Positions 1 to 7,460 of a DNA stretch of 13,927 bases are shown piece by piece. The stretch lies in NCBI GenBank assembly GCA_003501525.1, contig DNPI01000030.1, forward strand, positions 4,255-18,181. Direction: 5' to 3'. Position numbers and translations under genes: made by a program. The notes beneath the pieces are model-generated. The model ran no database searches. It was not told the origin of the DNA and worked only from the letters and a program-made list of their open reading frames with translations. Position 1 is the stretch's first letter. Every line of letters starts with the position of its first letter. The DNA comes from Planctomycetota bacterium (GTDB lineage: Bacteria > Planctomycetota > UBA1135).

Positions 1-2517
1 CTTGGCGGTTGGCTTCTTCTTGGCAGGCAAGTCCTCCTTCGAATTCGATTCGTTTTCCTGCTCAGCGACTTCCTCCTCATCGCCATAAGGGATTGAAGCC
101 ATGCCAGCCAGCGTGTCTCCTTCCTTGAGGTTCACCAAGCGGACTCCCTGAGTCGCACGCCCCTGTATAGATATCGCATCTAGCGCAGTCCTAACGACCA
201 TACCGGCCTCCGAAGAAAATAAGACGTCTTTGCTACGGCTAGCGTTACCGGCATTGACAACGGGGCCGTTTCTGTCATTGGCTCGAATTCCAACAACCCC
301 CTGCGAACCCCGCCGGGTAATACGGAAATCTCCAATTCGGGTTCGCTTCCCATATCCCTGTTTACACGCAATAAGCAATTCTTCATCTTCGACACCTATC
401 ACAAGGTCAACAACCCGATCGTCCTTCCGAAGCTTGGCGCCTCGCACCCCTGCAGCATTGCGCCCCATTGAGCGAACCTCATCTTGACTGAATCGCACGA
501 CCTGACCCTGAGTCGTACAAAGCAAAACCTCTTCGCCACTGTCAACAAGTGCGGCACCAATAAGACGATCGTCTTCTCCAAGTTTCGTCGCAATAATTCC
601 TGCCCGCCGAGGTCTCGAGTAGGCCTCAAGAGGCGTTTTCTTAACCTTGCCCATTGCGGTAGAGAAAAGGAGGTATCGCCCAGGCTCAAAATCACGGGTA
701 GCAAGAATTGCCCGAATCTTTTCATCAGTTGCAATGCCTTCAATAAGATTTCGGATGGAGCGGCCGCGGGCAGTCCTGTCGAGGTCAGGGAGTTGCCAAA
801 CCTTCAACCAATAAAGTCGGCCCAAGTCAGTGACAATAAGAAGCGTGTCGTGAGTTGAAGTAACAAACAAATGCGAGAGAAGGTCTCCGTCTTTCGATTT
901 CCCGCCCGCAATGCCCCGGCCACCACGCGTCTGGGCTCGATACACCCCAACCGGAGTGCGTTTCACGTATCCCTCGCGGGAAATAGTGACAACCACATTT
1001 TCCTCAGCAATAAGGTCCTCGTGCATGAAATCTTCAGCAGCCTCACCTATTTCCGTTCTTCGTTCGTCGGCGAAACGAGCCTCCATTTCATCGAGGTCCT
1101 CTCGAATAATTTCGTAAACCAAAGCGTCCTTATCGAGGATTGCTTGCAGCTCCCGAATATCCTCCTCCAGAGCACTAATTTCTTCCTGCAAACGATTAAC
1201 TTCGAGGGCCGTCAAGCGACCTAAGCGCATGTCCACTATGGCTTGAGATTGAATCTCACTAAGCTTAAAGGCCTTCTCAATTTTCGCCTTAGCGGTAGCG
1301 GTGTCCTTGCTCTTCTTGATGGTCTCCACCACCTCGTCGATAGCTTGAATGGCCACCATAAGTCCTTCGAGGATATGGAGCCGCCGCTCGGCCTTGCCGA
1401 GCAGAAAAGCCGTGCGCCGGCGAATCACCTCAAAACGGTGGTCGCGATAAGAGCCCAAAAGGTCTTTCAGCGTCAAGGTTTTGGGGCCACCGTCCTTCAA
1501 GGCAATGTTGCGGATTACATATGTACTCTGCAGTTGACTGTGCTTGAATAGAAGATTTTCAACGACTACAGGGTCAGCATCTTTTTTCAAATCGAAGACC
1601 AAGCGCATCCCATCTCTATCGGATTCATCGCGAATATCGTGAAGCCCTGTAACCCGCTCTTCTTTTACCTGATCAGCGATCTTCTCGATGATGGCCGCTT
1701 TCTCTTTCTCGTAAGGAATTTCGGTAACAACAAGCTTTCTGCGACCTTTGTCTGGTTCCTCGAGATGCATCTTGGCTCGCAAGATAATTTTCCCGCGGCC
1801 CGTGGTATACGCTTCATGGATACCCGCACGACCACAGATTGTGCCGCCAGTTGGAAAGTCAGGCCCCGGAATATGAGCCATCAAATCAGCAATTGTGCAC
1901 TCAGGGTTGTCCAGAAGATGACGAAGCCCAGCAAGAACTTCGTTCAGGTTGTGAGGCGGTAGCGAGGTCGACATCCCCACAGCGATGCCCTCTGAGCCAT
2001 TAACAAGAAGATTGGGGAATCGGCCAGGCAGCACTGTCGGTTCCATCCTCGTTTCGTCATAGTTACTGCGGTGATCAACAGTGTCCTTATCGAGGTCGGC
2101 CAGCATCTCTTCAGCCGATCCAGCCATGCGGGATTCCGTGTACCGCATAGCCGCCGGAGGGTCACCGTCAATTGAGCCAAAGTTCCCTTGCCCATCAACT
2201 AATGGCTCACGCAACCGAAAAGGCTGAGCCATCCGAACCAAGGTCGGGTAAATAACCGATTCCCCGTGCGGGTGATAGTTACCCGATGTGTCCCCTGCAA
2301 TTTTTGCGCATTTCCGGTATTTAGTATTGGACCTCAGATTGAGGTCGTTCATCGCCACAAGTATTCGTCGCTGGGAAGGCTTAAGGCCATCCCTGACATC
2401 AGGCAACGCCCTGTCATGAATAACAGAAAGCGCATAAGTCAAATACGACTCACGCATTTCCCTCTCAATCAGAAGGTTCTCAGCGGGCACAACGGGGGCC
2501 GTTTTTTTAGCGGACAA
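1..2517 (-). CDS. gyrA: DNA gyrase subunit A, 3' end beyond the window
   Basis: GyrA is the DNA-cleaving subunit of gyrase, the A2B2 type II topoisomerase that introduces negative supercoils. The translated minus strand opens with EREMRESYL and DRALPDVRDGLKP, the usual GyrA N-terminus. The catalytic tyrosine lies in RYTES at about residue 126. The quinolone region reads HPHGES followed by VIYP, so the serine equivalent to E. coli Ser83 is kept but the Asp87 position is proline. A GyrA box, QTRGGRG, sits at about 529-535, which argues for gyrase rather than ParC. About 839 codons are present, ending in a Glu/Lys-rich tail that runs off the edge, so little is missing. There is no ATG near the start. 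I chose TTG at 2517 because it gives a sensible N-terminus; GTG at 2490 or 2547 are alternatives, and none has a clear ribosome binding site. Confidence 0.96.
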   Translation of the reverse strand, partial: MSAKKTAPVVPAENLLIEREMRESYLTYALSVIHDRALPDVRDGLKPSQRRILVAMNDLNLRSNTKYRKCAKIAGDTSGNYHPHGESVIYPTLVRMAQPFRLREPLVDGQGNFGSIDGDPPAAMRYTESRMAGSAEEMLADLDKDTVDHRSNYDETRMEPTVLPGRFPNLLVNGSEGIAVGMSTSLPPHNLNEVLAGLRHLLDNPECTIADLMAHIPGPDFPTGGTICGRAGIHEAYTTGRGKIILRAKMHLEEPDKGRRKLVVTEIPYEKEKAAIIEKIADQVKEERVTGLHDIRDESDRDGMRLVFDLKKDADPVVVENLLFKHSQLQSTYVIRNIALKDGGPKTLTLKDLLGSYRDHRFEVIRRRTAFLLGKAERRLHILEGLMVAIQAIDEVVETIKKSKDTATAKAKIEKAFKLSEIQSQAIVDMRLGRLTALEVNRLQEEISALEEDIRELQAILDKDALVYEIIREDLDEMEARFADERRTEIGEAAEDFMHEDLIAEENVVVTISREGYVKRTPVGVYRAQTRGGRGIAGGKSKDGDLLSHLFVTSTHDTLLIVTDLGRLYWLKVWQLPDLDRTARGRSIRNLIEGIATDEKIRAILATRDFEPGRYLLFSTAMGKVKKTPLEAYSRPRRAGIIATKLGEDDRLIGAALVDSGEEVLLCTTQGQVVRFSQDEVRSMGRNAAGVRGAKLRKDDRVVDLVIGVEDEELLIACKQGYGKRTRIGDFRITRRGSQGVVGIRANDRNGPVVNAGNASRSKDVLFSSEAGMVVRTALDAISIQGRATQGVRLVNLKEGDTLAGMASIPYGDEEEVAEQENESNSKEDLPAKKKPTAK

Positions 2518-2686
2518 GGATGTATATATGGGCTGGAAAAGGCCCACCCATTCTCTAAAATCCGACCCTCAGAAGAAACCCCTTACTAGAGAGTTTCCCG
2601 GTCGTAAGTCGTTTCAAAGGAATGCCTTAGGGCCTCAAAAAAGGTTTCCAAAAACACTCTCTTCGTATCAAGCCCGACAGTTCCCC

Positions 2687-2720
2687 GCCAAGCAAACAAT
2701 TTCGCTTCCTACTGCTTGGC
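2687..2720. repeat. Perfect 8-bp inverted repeat in the gyrA upstream region
   Basis: GCCAAGCA at 2687-2694 is matched by TGCTTGGC at 2713-2720 across an 18-base loop, in the roughly 250-base gap between the end of dapF and the start of gyrA. Read on the plus strand it is followed by TGAAATTTTT. On the minus strand, the direction of dapF and gyrA, it is followed by GGGG and has no U-tract, so it is not a textbook terminator for dapF. It could be a leader hairpin or protein-binding site for gyrA, or a weak terminator. I see no open frame with gene-like character and no convincing -35/-10 pair in the rest of this gap. Confidence 0.5.
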
Positions 2721-2774
2721 TGAAATTTTTCGCCGGCGACTCATGCAACTTTAACCTTCTCAATTCACGGGACA

Positions 2775-3569
2775 TCAATTGCTCAACAGTCTTTCTTCAG
2801 GTTCGCCTAAGCAGGCTTTTCCTCTCACCAAAACGCCACCATCTTGAGCCCGTTCAAGCTTCAAGCAACCGCCATTCATCACCACTACAAGGGGTGCAAC
2901 CGGGCCTTCCGCCCAGGCCATCAAGGCCACGGCGACAGCAGCTGAACCACAGGCTTGAGTTTCCCCAACACCGCGCTCATGGACACGCATGCGCAAGGCA
3001 TCCAATCCATGGTGAGCCACTAATTCCACATTTACCCCTTCAGGAAACAATTCTCTTTGCTGACACACTTCTTCAGCCAAGGCCACGAGGTCCACCGCTC
3101 CCACGTCTTCCACGGAGAAAACGGCATGGGGATTCCAAAATGGGACCTTGACTCCGCGCAAGCCCATAGCCTGCACTGGCGGGAATTCCATGTCCTGAGG
3201 CATATCTTGCCCTGCCAGGTGCACAGTAATGACATCATCTCCGCAGCGATGCCATGAAATGCTACGCCCATCCATGAGGAAACTTCCTTCCTCCTCACCC
3301 CCCCACAAAGCCGCCACACGCAAGCCATTCAAGCAAACGCCACCGTTTCCACCATCGCGATTTAAAATTTTCAAAACCGGCTCTTCTCCTTCCCGGTCAC
3401 CAGCTTCCACCACCAAAATGCCGTCGAAGTCCCGATCGCAAAGCTCAATGGCCAAGCTCTCCAAAGAGTGCTTCCACGTAGCCAAGTTACGCCCCTCGAA
3501 TAGCAAGAAGCGGTTGCCCAGTCCATCTCCAGGGACGCAAGGAATAGAGACCTGCCGAGTAGCTGTCAC
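2775..3569 (-). CDS. dapF: Diaminopimelate epimerase
   Basis: DapF is a cytoplasmic, cofactor-independent epimerase that converts LL- to meso-diaminopimelate for lysine and peptidoglycan synthesis. Family motifs appear in order: DGLGNRF near 15-21, the first catalytic cysteine (C79) in VCLNG, NPHAV near 146-150, FPEGVNVELV near 175-184, and ERGVGETQACGSA with the second catalytic cysteine (C207). Both cysteines of the two-base mechanism are present. The usual C-G-N-G around the first is C-L-N-G here, which is unusual. I chose the GTG start at 3569 because it overlaps the stop of the upstream DsbD gene as GTGA, typical of translational coupling, and gives 264 residues. A TTG at 3590 would add seven residues. 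The gene is the second of an apparent DsbD-dapF operon and ends with TGA. Confidence 0.9.
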   Translation of the reverse strand: MTATRQVSIPCVPGDGLGNRFLLFEGRNLATWKHSLESLAIELCDRDFDGILVVEAGDREGEEPVLKILNRDGGNGGVCLNGLRVAALWGGEEEGSFLMDGRSISWHRCGDDVITVHLAGQDMPQDMEFPPVQAMGLRGVKVPFWNPHAVFSVEDVGAVDLVALAEEVCQQRELFPEGVNVELVAHHGLDALRMRVHERGVGETQACGSAAVAVALMAWAEGPVAPLVVVMNGGCLKLERAQDGGVLVRGKACLGEPEERLLSN

Positions 3570-5377
3570 TGCAAACCCGATTGCAGCCAAGCGGCAAAGG
3601 ATGCAGCGTCCCTCATAGCACCGTCTCTCCGAGCTCGCTCCTTCCCTGATTCGGGATCCACGATGAGGTAAATAGGAGCAGCAAAACTACCCGTTAATTC
3701 CTGCTGCAGTTGCTGAATGCTGGCCTTTAATTCCGCATCGTGACCATCGTTGTGAAGGCGCGCCTCCACAAAATTTGATTCGAGAACGTCGGCGACCGCC
3801 GACTGGGGAAAGATCCCTTCCTCCATTGCTCGACAATTCACTCACGTGTGCCCAGTAAAGTTCACCAAAAGATATTTTTCTTGGCGCAAAGCCTTGGCAC
3901 GAGCAGCCTCATAATCGTCCACAACTATTTCATGCTGGGCTGCCAACTCAGAAGAGTTGGAATAGTTTGGGATAATGGCGGTCATCACAAAATCCATCGG
4001 TTGACCACTCCAGCCGTAGCCGCAGTATCCCGCAAAGCCCAAGAACATCACAGCAGAAGTCGTTTGCAGGCGGCCGGGGCGAGGTTCTTTGCTGCGGCCT
4101 CGGAAGAACCCAAATAGGTAAAAGGCTGTCGCCAACATGATGGCTGCCCAGAGGAAGAGAAAAGTTTCACGCGATAATGCTTTCCATCCCAACACAACAT
4201 CAGCATTAGAAATGAACTTTAAAGCGGCAGCCAGCTCAATAAACCCTAAGGTCACCTTCAGGGTGTCCATCCATTGGCCGCTTTGCGGCAAGCGTTGAAT
4301 TCGACCTGGAGCAAGCGACAAGAATACGAATGGAATCGCCATAGTCAGACCAAACACACCCATTCCAAGAGCTGCCCGCGCCAAGCCTCCACCGGTAGCA
4401 GCCAATGCCAAAATATTGCCCACAAAAGGAGCCGTACATGTAAAGGAGGTCACCACCAAGGTGGCACCCATCAAGAACACCCCGAAGTACCCCCCCTGGG
4501 CATTAGCCCTACCAGCGGCAGTCATTAAGAACCGAGGAGGATTTAAGGTTAGGACACCAAACAGAACAAAAGCAAAGACTAAGAATAAGATTCCGATGAC
4601 CAAATTGGTCACAGGATGAGTGGCAAATGCCAGAATCAAAGGCCCAACGGCGACCCCAATCAGAATGAAAATACCAATGATTCCTCCACCATATGCCAAG
4701 CTCAGGGGCAGCACGCTTCCCCCTCGCTTCTCCGCTTGCTTAGTGAAGAAGCTAATGGTGATGGGAATCATGGGATAGGTGCATGGCATCGCCAAGGCAA
4801 ACAATCCGCCACCTACCGCTAACAAAAGGAAAGCTAGCAGGCTTAGAGATTGCAGTTCCTCAGTAGCTGATTGCACAGAAGGGGCCGCCACTTTTACTTC
4901 AAAGGATTCACTCGCCTCCGCGCCAGAGGCCGAAGGCAGAACGTCTAAATCAATCGAGAAGAACTTTGATTCAGGCGGCAAACAAACTGATTCGTCACAA
5001 AGCTGCCAACGGACTTCAACTTCGATCGTTCGAAAACCTATTGGCCCCTCAACCACAACGGGCAATGTGAACTCAGGAGAACCGAAAACCCACAGGGTTT
5101 CGGATACATGACCACCAATTTGATCCCGGTGCACCTTGGGCTGAGTATCACAGGAAACAGGGCCTATAGCATCAGCACCATCTACTGCGATAGAAACTGG
5201 AATGCCATTAGCTCGATCCTGCTCTGGGTGATAGACATGCCAGCCAGGCGGCACGTCCATCTCCGCACGTACTTCAAAGGGCTTGCCAAGCTCGACATTC
5301 GCGGAATCGACGCCTACATCAACAAAAACCTCTCCTTGCGGGAAACCCGCAAAAGCAAGCAAGAGGAAAATCGGCAA
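3566..5377 (-). CDS. Selenocysteine-containing DsbD-family thiol:disulfide reductase (in-frame TGA read as Sec512)
   Basis: DsbD-type proteins carry electrons from cytoplasmic thioredoxin across the inner membrane to periplasmic thiol proteins. The 603-residue frame has all three family parts. An N-terminal domain after a short hydrophobic leader carries a cysteine pair in LCDESVCLPP (C127, C132). A membrane core of about eight segments (178-456) holds one cysteine in AMPCTYP (C199) and one in SFTCTAP (C314). A C-terminal thioredoxin domain begins near 485. There the text reads LVNFTGHT, TGA, VNCRAMEE, with the TGA (codon 512) exactly at the first cysteine of C-V-N-C. C515 and a cis-proline-type API (P568) follow, and the frame ends at its own TGA overlapping dapF. 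An automatic caller would split it into 3842-5377 and 3566-3841. The start is TTG, the only candidate after an upstream TAG. Domain content and order are certain; Sec decoding is inferred from codon position, intact downstream frame and an adjacent SECIS-like hairpin. Confidence 0.9.
3798..3834 (-). promoter_or_regulatory. Putative bacterial SECIS element inside the DsbD coding sequence
   Basis: Folded by eye from the minus strand. The upper stem is 5' arm UGG-A-GGAA (3825-3818) against UUCCCCA (3810-3804): seven pairs with one bulged A at 3822. The apical loop is GGGAUCU (3817-3811). A lower stem GUCGA (3834-3830) against UCGGC (3802-3798), with one G-U pair, can form across an asymmetric internal loop. 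The first loop G is 24 bases after the TGA. Known bacterial SECIS elements lie just downstream of the UGA within the coding sequence, with a guanine among the first loop bases and a loop roughly 16-37 bases away; SelB binds the loop to deliver Sec-tRNA. Alternative pairing GGGA/UCCC with loop UCUU is possible. Confidence 0.75.
3842..3844 (-). other. Recoded TGA: selenocysteine codon of the U-V-N-C active site
   Basis: Read on the minus strand the context is CAC ACG TGA GTG AAT TGT, giving H-T-U-V-N-C. In DsbD relatives the aligned residue is the attacking, N-terminal cysteine of the thioredoxin C-x-x-C motif, the most frequent place for Sec to replace Cys. TGA serves as an ordinary stop for this gene itself (3566), for dapF, thiI and queC, and TGG is used for Trp, so genome-wide TGA reassignment is not supported. 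Confidence 0.88.
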
Positions 5378-5447
5378 AACTATTGAAGAGCTTACGCCCT
5401 AAGGAACCAGGTGTTAGAGAAAGGGGAGCCGCCCTTCCCGGGACTTC

Positions 5448-5457
5448 ATTCTAGAAT
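5448..5457. promoter_or_regulatory. Palindrome in the divergent DsbD/thiI intergenic region, possible shared -10 or operator
   Basis: ATTCTAGAAT is a perfect 10-base palindrome between the divergent DsbD and thiI starts (gap 5378-5472). It offers a TAGAAT -10-like hexamer on both strands, 5452-5457 on plus, about 15 bases before the thiI ATG. I see no good -35 hexamer at the proper distance on either strand, so this is a weak call. It could equally be a small operator half-site pair or chance. Confidence 0.25.
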
Positions 5458-5472
5458 GGCGAACCTTTTGTA

Positions 5473-6663
5473 ATGTCAGATGCCGCCATCTTGGTTCGTT
5501 ACGGCGAAATCGGCCTTAAAGGTGGGAACCGTCCCGCCTTTGAACGCCGCCTAGCTGAAAATCTTCGCACTGCCCTAAAGGGCATGCATGGGGTGTCGGT
5601 CGATCGCTTACGTGGCCGCCTCCTAATAAAAGGCACCGACGAAATATCCCAACTAGCACGGTCCGCCTCCAAGGTCTTCGGTGTTACAAGCCTTTCACCG
5701 GCAACTCACTGCACCAGTGATGCTAAGGCCTTAAAAAAAGTTGCCGCTGAAATGGTCGCGATTACTCTAGAACGTGATTTCCCCGGAGACGGTCCCGTTC
5801 GCTTTCGGACTAGTGTCACCCGAGCCGACAAAACTTTTCTTCCCGGAAGCATGGAATTTGCTCGGGATTTAGCAGGGGCGATTATTCCAAATCAAAAGCG
5901 GTTAAAAGTGGATTTAAAGAACCCCCAATTAAATCTCGAGGCTGACATTCGCCCAGAAGGAGCCTGGATATTCGCCGGCCGTATCCCGGGCCCTGGAGGG
6001 CTACCGGTAGGCTCGCTTGGCCGCGGCCTTTGCCTACTCTCCGGCGGGATAGATTCCCCCGTAGCCGCTTGGGAATGTATGAAAAGAGGTATGCGTGTCG
6101 AATGCATATCCTTTTACTCTCATCCTTTTGTCGGGCCACAAACCCGAGAAAAAATAATCCGCCTCGCAGAGCATCTATCCTCTTGGCAACCTACCACCAT
6201 CCTCCACATTGTTCCCTTCTCTGAGGTTCAAGTGGCAATTCGCGACAACTGCCCAGAAGAGTACCGCACCGTGCTCTACCGTCGAGCCATGCAACGAATT
6301 GCTAGTCGAGTAGCCAGTAGACGAAAATGCAAAGCATTGATCACAGGCGAAAGCATTGGCCAAGTCGCCAGCCAGACTCTGGAAAACTTGGCCGTAATCG
6401 AAGAAGCCTCATCAATGCCTGTCCTGCGTCCATTAGCAACTTCTGACAAGGTGGATATCATCAAGCAAGCAAAGAGCATTGGGACATTAGAAACTAGCAA
6501 CCTCCCCGCGCCAGACTGCTGTACTGTGTTCCAGCCCGCTGCACCCATAATCCACGGCAAGTTAGTCGATGCTCTCGAGGCTGAAGCCTCTCTCGACATA
6601 CAGGCCTTAACTCTAGAAGCAGTACGAGGCACTGAACGCCTCCGTATCCCTGAAGACGTATGA
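5473..6663 (+). CDS. thiI: tRNA 4-thiouridine synthase ThiI (short form without rhodanese domain)
   Basis: ThiI adenylates uridine 8 of tRNA and replaces its oxygen with sulfur to make 4-thiouridine; in some bacteria the longer form also feeds sulfur to thiamine thiazole synthesis. The 396-residue product has an N-terminal ferredoxin-like and THUMP region (about 1-170, beginning ILVRYGEIGLKGGNR). A PP-loop ATPase follows with SGGIDSPVAAW from S190 and ALITGESIGQVASQTLENL at 288-306. PDCCTVFQP carries C349/C350, the region of the E. coli sulfur-relay Cys344. The C-terminal rhodanese domain of E. coli ThiI (482 residues) is absent, so this is the short form expected to act in s4U synthesis only. 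The ATG at 5473 matches the family N-terminus, though no Shine-Dalgarno is visible. The TGA stop overlaps the next ATG as ATGA, indicating translational coupling. Confidence 0.95.
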   Translation: MSDAAILVRYGEIGLKGGNRPAFERRLAENLRTALKGMHGVSVDRLRGRLLIKGTDEISQLARSASKVFGVTSLSPATHCTSDAKALKKVAAEMVAITLERDFPGDGPVRFRTSVTRADKTFLPGSMEFARDLAGAIIPNQKRLKVDLKNPQLNLEADIRPEGAWIFAGRIPGPGGLPVGSLGRGLCLLSGGIDSPVAAWECMKRGMRVECISFYSHPFVGPQTREKIIRLAEHLSSWQPTTILHIVPFSEVQVAIRDNCPEEYRTVLYRRAMQRIASRVASRRKCKALITGESIGQVASQTLENLAVIEEASSMPVLRPLATSDKVDIIKQAKSIGTLETSNLPAPDCCTVFQPAAPIIHGKLVDALEAEASLDIQALTLEAVRGTERLRIPEDV

Positions 6664-7421
6664 ATTCCCGCATTCTCCCCCTTATCGGCTTAGCCTGCCT
6701 CCTTCTCCTTCCCGCTAGCTGCACCACCCGAAAAAAGGTTGAGCGTCATAAATCCGCTGAAACCCTAAGGCCTGGTTCAGGGCCTGCGGCAACCACTCGG
6801 AAAGTAACAAAGCCCACCCCTCCTTCAGTAGGAAGTAACGAGTCAATGTACGTTGTCGACATCCAGAATCAACAAAACAGGCCGATTGCTCGAGCAAAAG
6901 TCATGATACTGACACAACGCCCCGAGGAAGCCTATATGGCTACGCCTAGGCAAAAAACTATCGCATGGAATTACCGCACTCCCCTCCACGGGCGGGCCAT
7001 GGCGAAATTAGAGGCTGACGGCCTGCCAAAGTTTCTTTGGGTGGGAGGTGAGGGGTTTGACGCTTTTCTAGTCGATATCCCAAATGCGTCCCCCAATCTT
7101 GATTTCCGCAAAATAATCACGGTCGAAATTAAAACCATTGTCCACCTAGTCGTCGAAGATGCTCAGGGCATGCGTGTAGCGAACGGACTCATCACCTTGA
7201 AGCCAAACAGAGAAGGCCCTGCTCCTCGCCGCAGTAGCGGGAACCTCCGGACCACGAGGCGTACTGACGATTCGGGAGAGGTTAAATTCACCCGAAATCC
7301 TGGCGAATACACTTTGATCGCTTCGAAGGAAAACGGAAGTTGCCGTTTAACTCAGGTGTTCCACGTTCGAGAAGGCGGAGGGGTTACGACCATTCGTCTT
7401 CCTGCAACAACCCCCAAATAA
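6660..7421 (+). CDS. Probable lipoprotein with carboxypeptidase-regulatory-like beta domains, function unknown
   Basis: I do not recognise a named family. The 253-residue product starts with a signal sequence rich in leucine (about 4-18) ending PASC, so C21 is the likely lipidated residue; proline at -3 makes the lipobox slightly atypical. A basic, Pro/Thr-rich linker (about 22-60) follows. Then come two stretches resembling the beta-sandwich of carboxypeptidase-regulatory-like domains: MYVVDIQNQQNRPIARAKV near 62-80, and HLVVEDAQGMRVANGLITL near 161-179 closing with TDDSGEVKF and PGEYTLIA. This fold logic is shared with the very large protein at 10265-13867. The ATG overlaps the thiI stop (ATGA), so the two are probably co-transcribed, although no functional link is evident. 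The downstream neighbour is a convergent tRNA gene 34 bases away. Confidence 0.8.
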   Translation: MNSRILPLIGLACLLLLPASCTTRKKVERHKSAETLRPGSGPAATTRKVTKPTPPSVGSNESMYVVDIQNQQNRPIARAKVMILTQRPEEAYMATPRQKTIAWNYRTPLHGRAMAKLEADGLPKFLWVGGEGFDAFLVDIPNASPNLDFRKIITVEIKTIVHLVVEDAQGMRVANGLITLKPNREGPAPRRSSGNLRTTRRTDDSGEVKFTRNPGEYTLIASKENGSCRLTQVFHVREGGGVTTIRLPATTPK

Positions 7422-7440
7422 AAGCATAGGGGGGAATCAG

Positions 7441-7460
7441 CGCCACGCATTAGTGTGGCG
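7441..7460. repeat. Inverted repeat overlapping the CCA end of tRNA-Asp
   Basis: CGCCAC (7441-7446) and GTGGCG (7455-7460) form a perfect 6-bp stem with an 8-base loop, between the convergent lipoprotein gene and tRNA-Asp. On the minus strand the stem begins at the tRNA discriminator base and CCA. There is no T-tract after it on either strand, so a standard intrinsic terminator is not supported. It may be a 3' processing or termination hairpin of the tRNA precursor. Confidence 0.4.

Noticed and set aside
484..1551. Several plus-strand open frames opposite gyrA.
   Set aside because: They are antisense shadows of a fully conserved gyrA reading frame and show no family motif or ribosome binding site.
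2521..2530. TATATA near the gyrA start as a -10 element.
   Set aside because: No -35-like hexamer lies at a suitable distance, and it would sit only a few bases from one of the possible start codons.
2721..2740. TCGCCGGCGA palindrome followed by A/T-rich DNA as a terminator.
   Set aside because: A perfect palindrome without loop cannot form a stable hairpin, and the T-run lies on the wrong side for dapF.
2528..3151. Plus-strand open frame of 207 codons opposite dapF and the gyrA upstream region.
   Set aside because: Low-complexity Pro/Arg/His composition typical of an antisense frame, and it lies across the well-supported dapF.
3842..3844. Genome-wide reassignment of TGA to Trp or Gly.
   Set aside because: TGA ends dapF, thiI, queC, mazG and the DsbD gene itself at family-typical lengths, and TGG encodes Trp in these genes.
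3566..5377. DsbD gene as a pseudogene with a nonsense mutation, or as two separate genes.
   Set aside because: The stop falls exactly on an active-site cysteine, the downstream 91 codons keep full thioredoxin motifs and no other lesion, a SECIS-like hairpin follows at the right distance, and the downstream piece alone starts in the middle of the fold with no ribosome binding site.
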